DNA of 10,809 bases from Candidatus Delongbacteria bacterium (GTDB lineage Bacteria; CAIWAD01; BS150m-G50): positions 1-10,809 of the forward strand of contig JADHUQ010000069.1 of the NCBI GenBank assembly GCA_016784425.1. The letters run 5' to 3'. Made by a program: the position numbers and the translations under genes. Shown piece after piece: positions 1 through 6,790 of this stretch (position 1 is the first letter of the stretch; each line of letters opens with the position of its first letter). Below the pieces are notes generated by a model. The model was not told where the DNA came from. It saw only the letters and a program-made list of their open reading frames with translations, and searched no databases.

Positions 1-2
1 AT

Positions 3-1649
3 GATTCCTATACGCTGACGCTGCCCTTTGATTTCTATTATTGCGGTGTACGGTATACCACCATCACCGTCTGTTCCAACGGCTGGCTCGCCATGGGTGA
101 CCAGGATGAAAATGTCAACTACCGTAACTATCCGATCCCGACTTCGATTGGCCCGGCAGCGATGATTGCCCCTTTCTGGGACGATCTGAGGGTCAACACC
201 AGCGGGGTCAGCGGCCGGGTATACTACCAGTATGATCTGCTCAACAATCGCTTCATCGTCGAGTGGTACCAGTTGACTCAGGTTGGCCCCGGAAGTCCGA
301 CAGAGACTTTTGAGGTGATCCTTTACGACCAGGATTACCTGCCCTCCACAAACGGTGATATCTGTTTCCAGTATCAATCAGTTACGAACAATACCAACAG
401 CAGCGGCTCTGATAACAGTTACGCTACCGTTGGCATCGAGAATCCCACCCAGAGTGCAGGTATTCAATACAGTTACTGGAACAGCTATCCCACCGGCGCC
501 ATTCCATTACAGTCCGGACTGGCTCTTCTTTTTACCCAGGATCCCGGTTTCTTCTCTTACGATGATCACGATCCACCCGCTATTGTCCACACACCGCCAC
601 TGATTATGGAAGGTAACGGTCCCTTCACACTGTCTGCAGATCTGGTTGATCCCTCCGGTGTGGAGGAGGGTGCCCTGTTCTGGAGCCTGAATGGGATAAG
701 TTTCACTGAAACTGCCATGACTCAACAGGGGGGTGATACCTGGGAAGGTATTTTACCGTCGCAACCGCTGGGGACAACAGTCTGGTACTACTTCTGGGCC
801 CGCGATGCTGCGGATGATCACAATGAAGCAACCAGTGCGACTTACACTTTCATCAACGGCAACTGGGAAGTTTATTACAGCGTGGATGTGGAGCAGGGCA
901 CCGAAGGTTGGACCCATTCCTCCCCGGATGGCTGGAGTGATCAATGGCATATCAGTACCGAGGATTACCAGAGCCCTACCCACAGCTGGAAATGCGGTGA
1001 CAGCGGGGCCGGTGTCTATCTGAATCTGCTGGATGCACGGCTGGAGCTGCCGGAAATGCTGATCAATCCCTATTCAGAGCTGCACTTCTGGCATCGGATG
1101 CAGGCGGAGGTATCCGGTTTGTATCCTGATTCTGCATATGACGGTGGTATCCTGGAGATCTCAGACGACGGTGGCAACAGCTGGGGACTGCTGCTCCCGT
1201 CTACAGGTTACAACAAGTCTTTTCGTACCTCCTCCGGCGGGGGAAATCCCTGCACCCATCCCTTTGCCGGGAGTACACCCTGTTATTCCGGCGAATTCAG
1301 CTGGGAAAATGCAGTGTTTGATCTCTCGGCGTGGACCGATCAGATGGTCCAGATCCGTTTCCGTTTCGGCTCCGATCAGGCTACCGGACTGGAAGGCTGG
1401 TATGTCGACGACCTGCTGCTGCAGGGACTTTCGCTGGGAGAACCTCAACCTTTGACTATCCAGATTGTCTATAACGCCCCTTATGTCACTGTCTCCTGGG
1501 ATGCCGTGCCACAGGCGAGTGGTTATCGGGTCTACAGCAGTTCCGACCCATTTGGCGGATTTGTAATGGTCCAGGAAAGCACACTTACCAGTTACTCTAC
1601 CTTGAGTACCGTAGACCCACTATTCTTCCGGGTAACCTGGTTGGACTGA
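3..1649 (+). CDS. C-terminal part of a secreted C25-family paralog (copy 1, 5' end outside window)
   Basis: The reading frame is open from the left edge (first full codon at base 3) to a TGA at 1647-1649, giving 548 visible residues. The internal ATG at 93 is not the real start, because upstream codons match the same region of copy 2 (its residues 945 onward). Visible modules: the rest of a NIDO-like beta domain (about 1-182, with SNGWLAMG and IAPFWDDLRV), an Ig/Fn3-like module (about 185-285, with WYYFWARDA), an InhA/MAM-like jellyroll (about 287-475, with YDGGILEISDDGG and RFRFGSDQATGLEGWYVDD) and a terminal Fn3-like module (about 479-548). These are extracellular binding or structural modules, and no catalytic residues are visible here. 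That the missing N-terminus carries a C25 domain is inferred from copies 2 and 3. A hairpin terminator follows 27 bases after the stop. It could instead be a non-protease paralog sharing only this C-terminal cassette. Confidence 0.88.
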   Translation, partial: DSYTLTLPFDFYYCGVRYTTITVCSNGWLAMGDQDENVNYRNYPIPTSIGPAAMIAPFWDDLRVNTSGVSGRVYYQYDLLNNRFIVEWYQLTQVGPGSPTETFEVILYDQDYLPSTNGDICFQYQSVTNNTNSSGSDNSYATVGIENPTQSAGIQYSYWNSYPTGAIPLQSGLALLFTQDPGFFSYDDHDPPAIVHTPPLIMEGNGPFTLSADLVDPSGVEEGALFWSLNGISFTETAMTQQGGDTWEGILPSQPLGTTVWYYFWARDAADDHNEATSATYTFINGNWEVYYSVDVEQGTEGWTHSSPDGWSDQWHISTEDYQSPTHSWKCGDSGAGVYLNLLDARLELPEMLINPYSELHFWHRMQAEVSGLYPDSAYDGGILEISDDGGNSWGLLLPSTGYNKSFRTSSGGGNPCTHPFAGSTPCYSGEFSWENAVFDLSAWTDQMVQIRFRFGSDQATGLEGWYVDDLLLQGLSLGEPQPLTIQIVYNAPYVTVSWDAVPQASGYRVYSSSDPFGGFVMVQESTLTSYSTLSTVDPLFFRVTWLD

Positions 1650-1675
1650 TACAGCGGCGATTCTGATTTCGCGAC

Positions 1676-1708
1676 AGGCGGTCCCTATTGCATGGGGAGC
1701 GCCTTTTT
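1676..1708 (+). terminator. Rho-independent terminator of copy 1
   Basis: A 9-bp GC-rich stem with one G-G mismatch (GGCGGTCCC pairing with GGGAGCGCC) closes a loop of about 9 bases and is followed at once by five T. A flanking A-T pair (1676 with 1704) extends the stem. It begins 27 bases after the copy 1 stop. The hairpin after copy 2 is homologous and has a compensatory base-pair change, which supports the RNA structure. Confidence 0.85.
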
Positions 1709-1755
1709 ATCGTGGGATCAAGCTCAATTCTGCATCCATGTGAAATGGGGGGGGC

Positions 1756-1781
1756 CAGTCAGAAAGACAACTGACTGTTTT
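1756..1781. promoter_or_regulatory. Perfect 7-bp inverted repeat with T-tract between copies 1 and 2
   Basis: CAGTCAG (1756-1762) and CTGACTG (1771-1777) are perfect reverse complements separated by 8 bases, followed by TTTT and preceded by a run of eight G (1747-1754). The site lies between the copy 1 terminator and the proposed copy 2 promoter. It could be a weak back-up terminator or an operator-like protein site. No equivalent is seen upstream of copy 3, so its function is uncertain. Confidence 0.4.
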
Positions 1782-1840
1782 CAACGAAAACCTCTTCTGA
1801 ACCCACTGCTGGATTGACCTGATGCTGAATTATCCGCATA

Positions 1841-1869
1841 TTAATACTGATGAGTTGCCCAACTATCAT
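1841..1869 (+). promoter_or_regulatory. Candidate promoter of copy 2
   Basis: TTAATA (1841-1846) and TATCAT (1864-1869) are spaced by 17 bases and match the sigma-70 consensus at 4 of 6 and 5 of 6 positions. The -10 element begins 44 bases before the start codon, almost the same as the corresponding element of copy 3 (43 bases). An alternative -35 is TTGACC at 1814-1819, but its partner -10 is poorer. If the host belongs to a lineage with a non-canonical housekeeping promoter, this assignment would not apply. Confidence 0.35.
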
Positions 1870-1883
1870 CCAAAAATCATATC

Positions 1884-1907
1884 CGCAGTAATGCACAGGA
1901 GTTATCA
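1884..1907 (+). promoter_or_regulatory. Conserved leader element and ribosome binding site of copy 2
   Basis: CGCAGTAA (1884-1891), then 4 bases, then CAGGAGT (1896-1902) is found with identical spacing upstream of copy 3. The AGGAG core (1897-1901) lies 6 bases before the ATG at 1908 and is a good Shine-Dalgarno sequence, which fixes this start. The upstream CGCAGTAA is not needed for a Shine-Dalgarno site, so its conservation between copies could reflect a regulatory role or simply common descent. Confidence 0.75.
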
Positions 1908-4900
1908 ATGAAGAAATCTGCCAGATTTGTCTGGATGCTGGTACTGCTTACCAGTGCCAACTATGCCCACGCTACAGCTTCTTCCTCGTACACGACACTG
2001 GTTTCCGCCGATCAGAATCACTGCCGCATAGCTGTAGTGCTTCCGGAAGCCGGTCTGGTCGATGTCGATACCGACGTCGGTCTCTTTCAGGCGATAGAAC
2101 AGGAGGGTATGATACCGGTTTCCGACACGGGCGATCCCGCCCTGCAGGCTCTGGCCTGGACACTGGAGATACCCGCCACGGCGGCAGTTCAATATCAGCT
2201 GCAATATGAAGTCTCCCTGATTGAGAATGTGGATCTGATACCGGAGATGATTGACGCTCCCGATCCAACGCCGCTGAAAGCTGGTACACGCTGGCAGGAA
2301 GATCGTTTTTTTCCGGAAACCATCATCACCTTGTCTGAACCGGTTATTACCCGCAATCACCGCCTCGTTCAGATTAACCTGACACCCTACCAGTACAACC
2401 CGGTAACCCGCCAGCTGCGGGTTTACAACAGCCTGGAAGTGGATTTCAGTTTCGACGGTGAGAACAGCGTCAATCAGATTGAGCGCTCCCTGCCACGGTC
2501 GGCCACCTTTGAGAATCTGCTGCAACACAATGTCATCAACTATGAAGCGATGAACGAGAATTCGCGTGATTATGATGTCAATCTGGGGCTGGATCCCATT
2601 CTTTACATTTACGATTCAACGGCTGAGTATTATCTCTCACCACTGCTCGAGTGGAAACGTCAAAAAGGACAGATAGTCTATACCGCTACACAGCAGCAGG
2701 TCAGTCTCACCAGTTACAGCTCGGTTAAATCTTATATCCAGACCGCTTACAACAGCTGGGAGAATCCTCCGGTATTCGTTGCACTGGTTGGTGATCCCTC
2801 CTATTGCAGTTTCACAGCTGTAACCGCCTCCAACAGTACCGGCGATCATGATTATTCCCGTCTGGAGGGTGGCGATATGTTGGGTGATGTTTTTGTTGGT
2901 CGTCTTTCAGTCAACAACGTTACCATGCTGCAAAATGTTGTAAACAAGCAGATCAACTACGAAAAAACTCCCTATATGGCCGATCCAAGCTGGATGAGCA
3001 GCGCCCATCTTTACGCAGACAGCAATTCGGCGTCTGGCTGGTCAACCGTTTTTACCAGTGATAACATCAAGCAGAAGTTGATCGGTGCTGGAATTTCCAA
3101 TGTCACAGACTGTTATTCCCATGAGTGTTCCACCCCGGAAGCGACTTCCATCACCAATGCTTTCAACGATGGTATTCTCTATTTCAATTACCGTGGTTAC
3201 TGGTATATGAATGGTTGGACCAACAGCCACGCCAATAATCTCACCAACAACTACATGCTGCCCTTCGTGGTCGATATCACCTGCAGTACAGGAGATTTTG
3301 TCAACGATTATTGTCTTTCGGAGGGTTTCTATCAGGTTGGAACTCTCGCCAATCCCCGGGGTGCTGTGGCATCTATCGGTACGGCGACTTCCGGAACCAA
3401 CACCCGTTGCAACAACGTTGTCGATCTCGGTATTTTTGGCGGCATCTTTGATTACCTGCTGCCGACTGCCGGGGAAGCGCTTTTCCAGGGCAAGTTTGAT
3501 CTCTGGATGAGTTACCACGAAGTGAATTCCAGTTATGTTACAAACTTCTCCAACTGGAACAACCTGATGGGGGATCCCAGTCTGGAGTTGCGGATGGGTA
3601 TTCCCCGCACGCCGGAAATTACCCATGCCGGTTCTGTCGTCAGTGGCGCCCAGAGTTATCCGGTACAGGTTCTGAAGTCTGGTAATCCGGTAGCCGGTGC
3701 TCTGGTCTGCCTCTATCAAGCCGGTGGCGCTCAGGTCAAGCTGCTAACCAACAGTGACGGCGAGGTACTGCTGCCGCTCGAGGGGCAGTTCAACAGCGGC
3801 AATGTAACCCTGACGGTAACCAAGCGGGATCTGCTCCCCTATTCAGATCCCATGACTGTTATCTCCCAGAGCCTCTGGGTAGATGTTGCGGGCAGTACTA
3901 TTGATGATAACAACAGTGGTAACAGCTCCGGTAACAACAACGGCCAGCTCAATCCCGGCGAAGAGATCGAGCTTACCCTCAACCTCGAAAATCTGGGAAC
4001 CGCTACAACCGCTTACAGTGTGACTGCTACGATCAGCAGTGCTGATCCCCGGGTGACCATCCAGCAGGATTATTCAACCTTCAACAATATTGCACCGGGT
4101 GGTAATGCGTCATCCAACTCACTCTATCTGTTCCAGGTCAGTAATCAGGTCGACGCTGAATTGCCGCACAACATCACCCTGAATGTAGATATTTCCACCA
4201 GCGGGGGTGATTTCATCACGACAGAGGTACTGGATCTGAGTGAACCGGTATTGAGATTGTCAACGCTCCAGACCGATCCCACCGGGGACAATCAGATCAG
4301 CCAGGGTGAGTCCGGTGAGGTCAATTTTGAATTGATAAACTGGGGAACTCTGGCTTCCGGAACCTTGACAGGGACTCTTGCTACCAGCGACCCCCAGGTA
4401 ACAATCGTAACTGCAACCGCCACCTTCAACAATATTGTCGTGGGTGGTTCCGGCCTGAACCTGACTCCGTTTCTGGTACGTCCTGCCGGTAATATCTTTA
4501 ACGGACACCCGGTACCGCTCACCCTGACCCTGGAAAACAGTGATGGTCATCTCTTAACCGTGGCGGCGGAATTCAACGTCGGCCCGGTGGGGGTGGCTGA
4601 TCCGCTGGGGCCGGTGGAGGACTACTATTGTCTGGATTCCGGTGATCTGTATTACAGCAACCATCCTACCTACAACTGGGTTGAGATCGCCGGCAGCGGT
4701 ACTATTATTCCGCTGACCGACAGTTATGACGAAGCTGACGATTCCTATGTCATCAGCCTCCCGTTCAATTTCGTCTACTTTGGCAGCAGTTTTACAACAG
4801 TTACCGTCTGCTCCAACGGATGGCTGGCTATGGGCAACCAGGCTGACCAGGTCAATTTCCGTAACTATCCGATCCCTACCAGTATCGGTCCCGATGCCAT

Positions 4901-6380
4901 GATTGCCCCGTTCTGGGATGATCTGCGGGTCAACACCAGTGGTTCCACCCGGCGGGTCTATTATCTGAACGATGTCGCCAATCACCGCTTCATCGTGGAA
5001 TGGTATCAGGTATTACAGGTCGGTTCCGGCAGTCCTACTGAAACATTCCAGGTGATCCTGTACGATCAGGATTATCTACCCACCGCCAATGGCGATATAC
5101 TTTTCCAGTACCAGGATGTGACCAACAACACCAACAACTACGGTGACAACGACTATGCCACTGTCGGGATCGAAAACCTCAATCAAACCGACGGGATCAA
5201 TTACAGCTACTGGAACATGTATCCGGATGGCGCTGCGCCTTTGACTGACGGTCTGGCTCTACTCTTTACACAGGATCCCGGTTTCTTCTCCTTTGATGAT
5301 TCACAACCACCATCCATAACTCATAATCCGGTACCGATACAGGACGGTACCGGCCCCTTTACCCTGGAAGCGGATCTGGTTGATCCTTCCGGTATCGATA
5401 CCGCCTCCCTCTTCTGGAGCCTGAACGGTGTCAACTTCACCGAAGTGGTTATGACACTCGTCATTGGTGACAGCTGGGAAGGGATCGTGCCGATGCAGCC
5501 GCTGGGTACCGATGTCTGGTACTACTTCTGGGCACGTGACGCTTCTGACAACCACAATGAAGCTACCAGTGGCATCTATACCTTTATCAACGGCAACCTG
5601 TCGGTGTATTTTGCGATAGATGTCGAGAACGGCGAAGAGGGATTGACCCACCATGGCGCTGCCGGCTGGGGCGATCAGTGGCACATCAGCAGCGAGGACA
5701 GCTACAGCCCCACCCACAGCTGGAAATGTGGTGACAGCAGTACCGGCACCTATATCGATCTGCTTGATTCCCGTCTGGTACTCCCGGAACTGACGATCAA
5801 CCCCTACACCCAGCTCAATTTCCGTCACCGGATTCAGGCGGAGGTATCCGGTTTGTATCCAGATTCAGCTTATGACGGCGGTATAATCGAGATATCTGAC
5901 AACGGCGGAGCCAGCTGGGAGCTGCTGTTACCGGGCAGCGGCTACAACAAGGCCTTCCGTGCCTACTCCGGTGGATCACCCTGTACCCATCCCTTTGAAG
6001 GTGCTACCCCCTGTTTCTCCGGTGAGTTCGGCTGGACGGAAGCCACGGTAGATCTGGACGGCTGGAGCGGTCAGGATGCCACTATTCGATTCCGTTTCGG
6101 CTCCGATCAGGCCACCGGGCTCGAGGGTTGGTATATTGATGATGTTACCCTCACCGGTCTCTCGTTCGAGCAGCCGGAACCTTTGACCATCCAGATTGTC
6201 TACAACAATCCGTTTGTTACAGTTTCCTGGAACGAGATTCCCCAAGCCACCGCCTACAGGGTTTACAGCAGCACCAATCCGTTCAGCGGATTTGAGCTCA
6301 TTCAGGAAGGCAGTGCGAACAGCTATACCGGCTACGCCACAGGCGAGACTCTGTTTTTCCGGGTCACCTGGCTTGATTAG
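1908..6380 (+). CDS. Secreted gingipain-like peptidase C25 family protein with long beta-sandwich tail (copy 2, complete)
   Basis: The 1490-aa protein starts with a Sec signal peptide (KK, hydrophobic 7-17, likely AHA cleavage after 22). A C25 propeptide-like region follows (about 25-205; motif LTPYQYNPVTRQLRVYNSLE). The caspase-fold domain spans about 228-565, with LEWKRQKG, VALVGDPS, GDVFVGRLSV, FNYRGYW, DITCSTGDF and NLMGDPSLEL in the C25 order. C459 sits at the nucleophile position, but Y431 replaces the His expected in the GHG motif, so proteolytic activity is doubtful. Next come an Ig-like domain (about 570-650), two CARDB-like modules (about 657-780 and 781-893) with an acidic/Asn-rich loop at 666-679, a NIDO-like domain (about 898-1124), an Ig/Fn3-like module (about 1130-1230), an InhA/MAM-like jellyroll (about 1231-1420) and a terminal Fn3-like module (about 1425-1490). 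Secretion or surface attachment is inferred. No classical type IX C-terminal domain is recognised. Confidence 0.92.
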   Translation: MKKSARFVWMLVLLTSANYAHATASSSYTTLVSADQNHCRIAVVLPEAGLVDVDTDVGLFQAIEQEGMIPVSDTGDPALQALAWTLEIPATAAVQYQLQYEVSLIENVDLIPEMIDAPDPTPLKAGTRWQEDRFFPETIITLSEPVITRNHRLVQINLTPYQYNPVTRQLRVYNSLEVDFSFDGENSVNQIERSLPRSATFENLLQHNVINYEAMNENSRDYDVNLGLDPILYIYDSTAEYYLSPLLEWKRQKGQIVYTATQQQVSLTSYSSVKSYIQTAYNSWENPPVFVALVGDPSYCSFTAVTASNSTGDHDYSRLEGGDMLGDVFVGRLSVNNVTMLQNVVNKQINYEKTPYMADPSWMSSAHLYADSNSASGWSTVFTSDNIKQKLIGAGISNVTDCYSHECSTPEATSITNAFNDGILYFNYRGYWYMNGWTNSHANNLTNNYMLPFVVDITCSTGDFVNDYCLSEGFYQVGTLANPRGAVASIGTATSGTNTRCNNVVDLGIFGGIFDYLLPTAGEALFQGKFDLWMSYHEVNSSYVTNFSNWNNLMGDPSLELRMGIPRTPEITHAGSVVSGAQSYPVQVLKSGNPVAGALVCLYQAGGAQVKLLTNSDGEVLLPLEGQFNSGNVTLTVTKRDLLPYSDPMTVISQSLWVDVAGSTIDDNNSGNSSGNNNGQLNPGEEIELTLNLENLGTATTAYSVTATISSADPRVTIQQDYSTFNNIAPGGNASSNSLYLFQVSNQVDAELPHNITLNVDISTSGGDFITTEVLDLSEPVLRLSTLQTDPTGDNQISQGESGEVNFELINWGTLASGTLTGTLATSDPQVTIVTATATFNNIVVGGSGLNLTPFLVRPAGNIFNGHPVPLTLTLENSDGHLLTVAAEFNVGPVGVADPLGPVEDYYCLDSGDLYYSNHPTYNWVEIAGSGTIIPLTDSYDEADDSYVISLPFNFVYFGSSFTTVTVCSNGWLAMGNQADQVNFRNYPIPTSIGPDAMIAPFWDDLRVNTSGSTRRVYYLNDVANHRFIVEWYQVLQVGSGSPTETFQVILYDQDYLPTANGDILFQYQDVTNNTNNYGDNDYATVGIENLNQTDGINYSYWNMYPDGAAPLTDGLALLFTQDPGFFSFDDSQPPSITHNPVPIQDGTGPFTLEADLVDPSGIDTASLFWSLNGVNFTEVVMTLVIGDSWEGIVPMQPLGTDVWYYFWARDASDNHNEATSGIYTFINGNLSVYFAIDVENGEEGLTHHGAAGWGDQWHISSEDSYSPTHSWKCGDSSTGTYIDLLDSRLVLPELTINPYTQLNFRHRIQAEVSGLYPDSAYDGGIIEISDNGGASWELLLPGSGYNKAFRAYSGGSPCTHPFEGATPCFSGEFGWTEATVDLDGWSGQDATIRFRFGSDQATGLEGWYIDDVTLTGLSFEQPEPLTIQIVYNNPFVTVSWNEIPQATAYRVYSSTNPFSGFELIQEGSANSYTGYATGETLFFRVTWLD
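5381..5444 (+). repeat. Near-identical DNA patch shared with copy 3
   Basis: These 64 bases differ from 10267-10330 at only two positions, both of which I counted by eye. They encode the start of the Ig/Fn3-like module (DPSGIDTASLFWSLNGVNFT). The corresponding stretch of copy 1 (near 647-710) differs at many more positions. The flanking parts of copies 2 and 3 differ at many synonymous sites. Confidence 0.8.
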
Positions 6381-6401
6381 GTGTAACCAGCAGATACTGA
6401 C

Positions 6402-6435
6402 AGGGGGAGCCCGTATGTGCGGGAGCCCCTTTTTT
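6402..6435 (+). terminator. Rho-independent terminator of copy 2
   Basis: A lower stem of GGGG (6403-6406) with CCCC (6426-6429) and an upper stem of CCCG (6410-6413) with CGGG (6420-6423) enclose a small internal loop and a six-base hairpin loop, followed by six T. It starts 22 bases after the TAG. It aligns with the copy 1 terminator: the pair C1679-G1701 there is G6405-C6427 here, a compensatory double change. Confidence 0.85.
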
Positions 6436-6724
6436 ACTGTCTACCTGGTACCAGACCATCCAGGTTCGATCAGAGGAGCGACTTAACGGTACTGATTACA
6501 GTGACAAATGCCGATAACAGGTGATGAAAACTGATTTCCTGAAACAGACTGATCTGTCACAGCAGCACATCAGGGAGTCAATGGTGTTAAGGCTCTGTGT
6601 AGAAGAGGCAGCAGGTGCTCTGGAGCTACTCTTCAAACAGGAATACTATCTTTTTCGCAGGATGTGGAGAGTTATCTTTCCTGCCACGGGTGTCTGGTTG
6701 ACCTTCTATGGAAGTTTTCCCATA

Positions 6725-6753
6725 TTGGTGTCAATTCGTTAACCATTTATAGT
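6725..6753 (+). promoter_or_regulatory. Candidate promoter of copy 3
   Basis: TTGGTG (6725-6730) and TATAGT (6748-6753) are separated by 17 bases. The -10 element matches the sigma-70 consensus at 5 of 6 positions, while the -35 is weak (3 of 6). The -10 begins 43 bases before the start codon, matching the 44 bases proposed for copy 2, which is the main reason for preferring this pair. It predicts a leader of roughly 30 bases. Confidence 0.4.
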
Positions 6754-6765
6754 AAGTAATAGTAA

Positions 6766-6790
6766 CGCAGTAACCCCCAGGAGTAGTTAA
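6766..6790 (+). promoter_or_regulatory. Conserved leader element and ribosome binding site of copy 3
   Basis: CGCAGTAA (6766-6773), four C, then CAGGAGT (6778-6784) repeats the copy 2 arrangement exactly, while the bases between and after differ. AGGAG (6779-6783) lies 7 bases before the ATG at 6791 and supports that start. Confidence 0.75.

Larger units (their letters stand above)
6381..6790. other. Intergenic region between copies 2 and 3
   Basis: This 410-base stretch holds the copy 2 terminator at its left end and the proposed copy 3 promoter and leader at its right end. In between (about 6440-6720) I see only a 10-bp palindrome CTGGTACCAG (6445-6454), a small hairpin ACAGA/TCTGT near 6544-6557, and a 73-codon frame (6521-6742) that I do not regard as a gene. 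It is about 150 bases longer than the first intergenic region, and I find no clear counterpart of that extra length between copies 1 and 2. No tRNA, mobile element or repeat array is evident. Confidence 0.6.

Noticed and set aside
93..1649. ATG at 93 as a true start for copy 1
   Set aside because: The frame is open upstream to the window edge and encodes residues matching copy 2 before its SNGWLAMG motif. The Met at 93 is the internal Met of that motif and has no ribosome binding site.
6445..6454. Ten-base palindrome CTGGTACCAG after the copy 2 terminator
   Set aside because: It is short, lies downstream of the terminator, is not repeated in the other intergenic region and has no associated promoter, so chance is adequate.
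6521..6742. 73-codon frame beginning GTG-ATG between copies 2 and 3
   Set aside because: It has only a weak AGG ahead of it, no recognisable protein similarity, codons unlike the flanking genes, and its end runs into the proposed copy 3 promoter. Most likely a chance frame.
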